Assembly (NCBI GenBank): GCA_030607655.1
Contig: JAUWJN010000109.1
Coordinates: 1 to 7,597, forward strand
DNA length: 7,597 bases
Reading direction: 5' to 3'
Origin: a bacterium
GTDB lineage: Bacteria; Armatimonadota; Zipacnadia; Zipacnadales; Zipacnadaceae
Shown: one piece after another, positions 4,509 to 7,597 of the stretch
How positions within the stretch are numbered: the first letter of the stretch is position 1
Layout of the letters: every line of letters begins with the position of its first letter
Notes under the pieces: generated by a model
The model's input: the letters and a program-made list of their open reading frames with translations, nothing else
The model's database searches: none
What the model was told of the DNA's origin: nothing
Translations under genes and position numbers: made by a program

Positions 4509-5210
4509 TCAGCCCGCCGCGGCCATTACCTCATCCACGTCCAGTTTTATCCCTGGGCCCATACTGGAGGCTATAGCGACGCTGCGGATGAAGCGCCCGG
4601 TGACTGCGGCGGGGCGCGCTTGATTGACAGTGCGCAACACAGTGGTCAGGTTCTCCATAAGCTGCTCATCACTGAATGAGACCTTGCCGGTGGCCACGTG
4701 GACTACCCCGCCCTTGTCCATTCGATATTCAACCTTGCCGGCCTTCAGCTCCTCAACTGCACTGGCTACATCCTCAATGATGTTACCCGCCTTCTTGTTA
4801 GGCATCCGGGGGCCCAGGACCTTACCCAGACGCCGGCCCACCAACCCCATCATCGCCGGGTGAGCCACCAGGATATCAAAATCGTCGCAGCCCTGCTCGA
4901 TAGCCTCCACCAGGTCCTCGCCGCCGACGCGGTCCGCTCCGGCCTCCTGGGCGTTCTTAGCTATTTCACCCTCCGCAAATACGGCCACTCGCGGCACCTT
5001 GCCCGTGCCGTGCGGCAAAACCAGGGTGCCCCGCACGGTCTGGTCTCCCTTAGCTGGATCAGCGCCTAACTTTATGGCCGCCTCCACAGTTTCATCAAAG
5101 TTAGCCGTAGCCGTTTCCTTGACCAGGGCAATGGCTTCCTGGACTCCGTATAGTTTTTCTCGGTCAATCTTTTCCCCAACTTGTTTATAACGCTTGCTTG
5201 GCTTACTCAT
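4509..5210 (-). CDS. rplA: 50S ribosomal protein L1
   Basis: L1 forms the mobile arm of the 50S subunit at the E site, and in many bacteria it represses the L11-L1 operon. I choose ATG 5210 (233 residues, MSKPSKRYKQ): GAGG (5217-5220) lies 6 nt upstream and this is the usual length. A TTG at 5225 would add 5 residues. The N-terminal domain I segments (KLYGVQEAIALVKETA, NFDETVEAAIKLG) are present, then central domain II (VAVFAEGEIAKNAQEAGAD...DILVAHPAMMGLVGRRLGKVLGPR), then the return to domain I (DKGGVVHVATGKVSFSDEQL and SSMGPGIKLDVDEV). The family signature LGPRGLMPNPKxG appears here as LGPRMPNKKAG, two residues shorter. The gene overlaps the end of rplK by 8 bases, so translation of the two is likely coupled. 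Confidence 0.96.
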   Translation of the reverse strand: MSKPSKRYKQVGEKIDREKLYGVQEAIALVKETATANFDETVEAAIKLGADPAKGDQTVRGTLVLPHGTGKVPRVAVFAEGEIAKNAQEAGADRVGGEDLVEAIEQGCDDFDILVAHPAMMGLVGRRLGKVLGPRMPNKKAGNIIEDVASAVEELKAGKVEYRMDKGGVVHVATGKVSFSDEQLMENLTTVLRTVNQARPAAVTGRFIRSVAIASSMGPGIKLDVDEVMAAAG

Positions 5211-5676
5211 TTTTGTCCTCGTCAACTATAACTGCATTTCCCTCGTCCACTTCAGCTACCACATCAATGCCCATACTCCGGGCAGTGCCCTCAATTATGC
5301 GCATGGCGGCCTGGATATCGCGGGCATTGAGGTCCTGCATCTTCTTCTCCGCGATTTCCTGCACCTGCTGGCGGCTGACTTGGCCAACTTTCTCACGGTT
5401 GGGTTCTCCCGAGGCCTTTTCAATTCCGGCTGCCCTTTTCAGCAGACTAGCTGCCGGGGGCGTTTTGCAGATAAAGGTGAAGCTGCGGTCGGCAAATATG
5501 GTAATCTCCACCGGAATAATATCACCTATCTGCTGCGCAGTCTGCTCATTGAAGGTCTTACAGAACTCCATAATATTGACCCCGTGCTGCCCCAGGGCCG
5601 GCCCGACCGGGGGCGCCGGGTTGGCTTTACCTGCCGGCACATGTAATTTGATTACTGCTAGCACTTTCTTGGCCAT
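5203..5676 (-). CDS. rplK: 50S ribosomal protein L11
   Basis: L11 sits at the GTPase-associated centre with 23S rRNA helices 43/44 and is needed for the RelA-type stringent response and thiopeptide sensitivity. The N-terminal domain has the conserved PAGKANPAPPVGPALGQ (15-31) with its proline motif, then FTFICKTPPAASLLK. The C-terminal rRNA-binding domain has GIEKASGEPNR, VGQVSRQQVQEIAEKKMQDLNA and IEGTARSMGI (around 128-137). The usual protein ends soon after that last motif at about 141 residues; this one runs to 157 with an acidic tail (EVDEGNAVIVDEDKNE). AGGGA is 3 nt from the ATG and GAGG lies further upstream, so the ribosome binding site is only fair. Confidence 0.97.
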   Translation of the reverse strand: MAKKVLAVIKLHVPAGKANPAPPVGPALGQHGVNIMEFCKTFNEQTAQQIGDIIPVEITIFADRSFTFICKTPPAASLLKRAAGIEKASGEPNREKVGQVSRQQVQEIAEKKMQDLNARDIQAAMRIIEGTARSMGIDVVAEVDEGNAVIVDEDKNE

Positions 5677-5700
5677 TGGTCCCTAGCCTCGCAATCCTAC

Positions 5701-5747
5701 TAACAAAGACCGGCGCCCAACCCCTAAGTTCATCCTGGCCGCCGGCC
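5701..5747 (-). terminator. Hairpin with T-rich tail between nusG and rplK
   Basis: On the minus strand GGCCGGCG (starting in the nusG stop) pairs with CGCCGGTC (8 bp, one G-T wobble) at 5740-5747 and 5708-5715. CCA/TGG can extend the stem after a G-G mismatch, and TTTGTTA follows. It could be a partial terminator, or a regulatory structure (attenuation or L1 binding) ahead of the L11-L1 genes. I found no clear promoter for rplK after it, so full termination seems unlikely. Confidence 0.4.
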
Positions 5748-6265
5748 TACAGCTTCTCGATTTCGGTGAAACCTAGCTCAACAGGCGTCTCACGTCCGAA
5801 TATAGAAATAAGAATTTTTACTGTCTCGTGTTCTATATCCAACTCCGCAATGCTACCTGTAAACTCGCCAAATGGACCCTCTGTTACCCGCACTACATCA
5901 CCCACCGACCATACCACCTTGGCCCGCTGTCCCTCTTCACCAATCGTGCGCATAATCCCGCTGACCTCTTCTTCGCTCAGTGGGACCGGGGAATTAGAGG
6001 AACCGACAAAATGAGTGACACCGGCGGTGCGCTGAATTAGATGCCGCAACTCATCGGTTAAGTTCATCTCCATCAGAACATAACCCGGATATAGCTTGCG
6101 CTTGCGTTCCCGCCGCTTGCCGCCGGAGGACCCAATCTCGGTCTCCGTGGGTATCAGGATACGCCCCACCAGGTACTCCAGGTCCTGGGCCGCAACGCTT
6201 TTCTCTATTACTGCCTTGACCTTATTCTCTTTCCCAGTTAGGGTATGTATCACATACCATTGCAT
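5747..6265 (-). CDS. nusG: Transcription elongation and antitermination factor NusG
   Basis: NusG binds the clamp of RNA polymerase through its NGN domain and contacts Rho or ribosomal protein S10 through its KOW domain. From ATG 6265 the protein has 172 residues, a normal length. The NGN domain is at about 1-105 (MQWYVIHTLTGKENKV at the start, KRKLYPGYVLMEMNL, and TAGVTHFVGSSNSPVPLSEEEV). The KOW domain is at about 118-172 (VGDVVRVTEGPFGEFTGSI, then VKILISIFGRETPVELGF). A GTG at 6274 would add 3 residues but has no ribosome binding site; GAGTGAG just before ATG 6265 is a weak one. It lies 51 nt after secE, the usual pairing. Confidence 0.97.
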   Translation of the reverse strand: MQWYVIHTLTGKENKVKAVIEKSVAAQDLEYLVGRILIPTETEIGSSGGKRRERKRKLYPGYVLMEMNLTDELRHLIQRTAGVTHFVGSSNSPVPLSEEEVSGIMRTIGEEGQRAKVVWSVGDVVRVTEGPFGEFTGSIAELDIEHETVKILISIFGRETPVELGFTEIEKL

Positions 6266-6316
6266 TAGTCTCACTCGTTGATAGCTAATCTATTCTCGTA
6301 AGCGGTTGTGGGCGAG

Positions 6317-6559
6317 CTATCTGTATAGTCGTAGCAATCCCACCAGCTTGGTAAAAATCATATCCAATAATCCCACCCAAATTGCCACTATGACCACCGC
6401 GATGATCACTACCACCGTGAAGGTATAGGTCTCCTCATGGCTGGGCCACACCACCCGATGCAGCTCTTGCCATACCTCCTGGAGAAAGTTCCAGGTGTTG
6501 GTAAATGGCCGCACCAGTCTCCGAACAAAGCCACCTGCTTGTACCTTCACTGCTACCAT
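6317..6559 (-). CDS. secE: Preprotein translocase subunit SecE
   Basis: SecE clamps SecY in the cytoplasmic membrane and is essential for Sec export. This is the short one-helix form, 80 residues. The amphipathic cytosolic helix has the family motif FLQEVWQELHRVVWPS (25-40), then HEETYTFTVV, one membrane segment at about 48-67 (VVVIIAVVIVAIWVGLLD) and a short C-terminus. The ATG at 6559 has AAGG directly abutting it, too close to serve. The GTG at 6550 has AAGGA at 8 nt, so the true start may be three codons later. It follows tRNA-Trp and precedes nusG. Confidence 0.96.
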   Translation of the reverse strand: MVAVKVQAGGFVRRLVRPFTNTWNFLQEVWQELHRVVWPSHEETYTFTVVVIIAVVIVAIWVGLLDMIFTKLVGLLRLYR

Positions 6560-6612
6560 CCTTATAACCCCTGCGCTGGCCCAATTACGATTTATATAAT
6601 CAATCAGCCCAT

Positions 6613-6689
<77 letters not shown>

Positions 6690-6692
6690 GCT

Positions 6693-6720
6693 CCCATAAA
6701 CTGGCAGGTGTATTTGTCAA
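6693..6720 (-). promoter_or_regulatory. Weak candidate promoter before tRNA-Trp
   Basis: A perfect -35 TTGACA (6715-6720) lies just after the rpmG stop, with a poor -10 TATGGG (6693-6698) at 16 nt. It would start transcription close to the tRNA 5' end. The -10 is far from consensus, so this may be chance. Confidence 0.3.
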
Positions 6721-6722
6721 GT

Positions 6723-6884
6723 CTACCGCTGAAGTCGTGTCTCTGAATGTACCGTATGCTTCCCACACGTGGGACAGAACTTCTTCAACTCCAGTTTATC
6801 CGACACGTTCTGCCGGTTCTTGGAGGTCACATAGTTCTGAGCGTTGCACTCACTGCACTGTAGAATTATCTTAGTCTGCGGCAT
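6723..6884 (-). CDS. rpmG: 50S ribosomal protein L33 (zinc-ribbon type)
   Basis: A 53-residue basic protein of the large subunit near the E site. It begins MPQTKIILQC and carries two CxxC pairs (Cys10/Cys13 and Cys37/Cys40), so it is the zinc-binding form of L33. Between them lies the usual NYVTSKNRQN segment, then LELKKFCPTCGKHTVHSETR. The length is typical. The ribosome binding site is weak: GGAG stands 13 nt away and a GAGAG run is closer. It lies 45 nt after tuf and 33 nt before tRNA-Trp, and is probably transcribed with tuf. Confidence 0.96.
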   Translation of the reverse strand: MPQTKIILQCSECNAQNYVTSKNRQNVSDKLELKKFCPTCGKHTVHSETRLQR

Positions 6885-6905
6885 ATTTACAAACTCTCTC
6901 CAATA

Positions 6906-6924
6906 CCACCCCTAAGCGGGGAGG
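6906..6924 (-). other. Short hairpin between tuf and rpmG
   Basis: CC-T-CCCC pairs with GGGG-T-GG (4 + 2 bp around a T-T mismatch, loop GCTTA). No T-tract follows, so it is unlikely to terminate transcription. It could be an mRNA-processing or stability element. Confidence 0.3.
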
Positions 6925-6929
6925 CCCAG

Positions 6930-7597
6930 CTACTGGATAACCTTAGTGACGACGCCGGCGCCGACGGTATGCCCACCTTCGCGAATGGCGAACCGCAGCC
7001 CCTCCTCCATCGCAATCGGCTGAATTAGCTGGGCGATGAAGGTAACATTATCCCCGGGCATCACCATCTCCGTGCCCTCGGGCAACTCCACCGCCGCGGT
7101 CACATCCGTGGTCCGAAAGTAGAACTGGGGCCGATAACCGCTGAAAAACGGCGTGTGCCGCCCCCCTTCGTCCTGACTCAAAATGTACACCTCGGCCTCA
7201 AATGCCGTATGGGGGGTGATACTGCCCGGAATAGCCACCACCTGCCCGCGCTCAATCTCCTCCCGCTCAATGCCCCGCAGCAGTACCCCGATGTTGTCCC
7301 CCGCCTGCCCCTCATCCAACGTCTTGCGGAACATCTCTACCCCCGTCACTACCGAACTCTGCGTCTCGCGGATCCCCACTATCTCTACCTCATCCCCGGT
7401 GTGAATGATCCCGCGCTCTACCTTGCCCGTGGCCACCGTCCCCCGCCCGCTGATGGTGAAGACGTCTTCCACCGGTAGCAGGAACGGCTGATCCACATCG
7501 CGCACCGGCTCGGGAATGTATTCGTCCACCGCATCCAGCAGCTCAAATATCTGGCAGCACTTCTCACAGTCGCGATTCCCGCACCCGCACTCCATCG
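6930..7597 (-). CDS. tuf: Elongation factor Tu, C-terminal part (cut by the window edge)
   Basis: EF-Tu delivers aminoacyl-tRNA to the ribosome with GTP. About 222 residues are visible: the end of the G domain, then domain II (PFLLPVEDVFTISGRGTVATGKVERG, VGIRETQSSVVTGVEMFRKTLDEGQAGDNIGVLLRG) and domain III (HTPFFSGYRPQFYFRTTDVTAAVELPEG, MVMPGDNV, GLRFAIREGGHTVGAGVVTKVI). The N-terminal half with the P-loop lies beyond 7597, so the reading frame is open at the edge and the ATG at 7595 is not the start. At the G domain/domain II border, a cysteine-rich stretch (ECGCGNRDCEKCC) replaces the usual EGDxxWExK, about 5 residues longer. It is the first visible gene of the minus-strand series. Confidence 0.97.
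   Translation of the reverse strand, partial: MECGCGNRDCEKCCQIFELLDAVDEYIPEPVRDVDQPFLLPVEDVFTISGRGTVATGKVERGIIHTGDEVEIVGIRETQSSVVTGVEMFRKTLDEGQAGDNIGVLLRGIEREEIERGQVVAIPGSITPHTAFEAEVYILSQDEGGRHTPFFSGYRPQFYFRTTDVTAAVELPEGTEMVMPGDNVTFIAQLIQPIAMEEGLRFAIREGGHTVGAGVVTKVIQ

Noticed and set aside
5198..5686. Plus-strand open frames opposite rplK
   Set aside because: Shadows of L11; composition is not protein-like and no ribosome binding site supports them.

Overview
The window is bacterial chromosome of moderately high GC content. Most of it (about 2030 to the right edge, all on the minus strand) is the conserved translation and transcription block. Read in the direction of transcription it runs tuf (cut by the right edge), rpmG (L33), tRNA-Trp, secE, nusG, rplK (L11), rplA (L1), rplJ (L10), rplL (L7/L12). 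A TPR-like protein gene and a very small lipoprotein gene follow in the same direction, and a terminator at 1904-1943 closes the series. The gene order, the Shine-Dalgarno sites, the GTG/TTG starts and a cysteine-rich insert in EF-Tu would fit a Firmicutes-like or deep-branching, possibly thermophilic bacterium. The sequence alone does not fix the phylum.

Layout of the minus strand. The tuf-rpmG-trnW part has short gaps and a weak candidate promoter before the tRNA. secE and nusG follow, and a GC-rich hairpin with a T-rich tail separates nusG from rplK. rplK and rplA overlap by 8 bases. rplJ has its own well-formed promoter just after the rplA stop, then a leader of about 200 nt that looks like the ribosomal L10 leader and ends in an intrinsic terminator hairpin, which is the classic arrangement for autoregulation of L10/L12. 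rpoB and rpoC, which usually follow rplL, are absent. The TPR gene and the lipoprotein gene stand in their place.

Plus strand, left part. proB (glutamate 5-kinase with a C-terminal PUA domain; first step of proline synthesis) is convergent with the lipoprotein gene. Upstream of it, positions 1-762 are an accessory-looking stretch of small genes: a two-helix membrane protein with a tandemly repeated amphipathic heptad, a 68-residue protein of a small hypothetical family, and a possible 25-codon TTG ORF. These are separated by a repeated 17-bp element (361-377 and 628-644). Small GCGC hairpins sit directly before the ribosome binding sites of the first two genes. This stretch is the least explained part of the window.

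Functionally, the right-hand genes supply elongation factor Tu, the ribosomal stalk and L1 arm, the SecE translocon subunit, the NusG elongation factor and tRNA-Trp. The roles of the TPR protein, the lipoprotein and the left-edge small proteins cannot be assigned from sequence.
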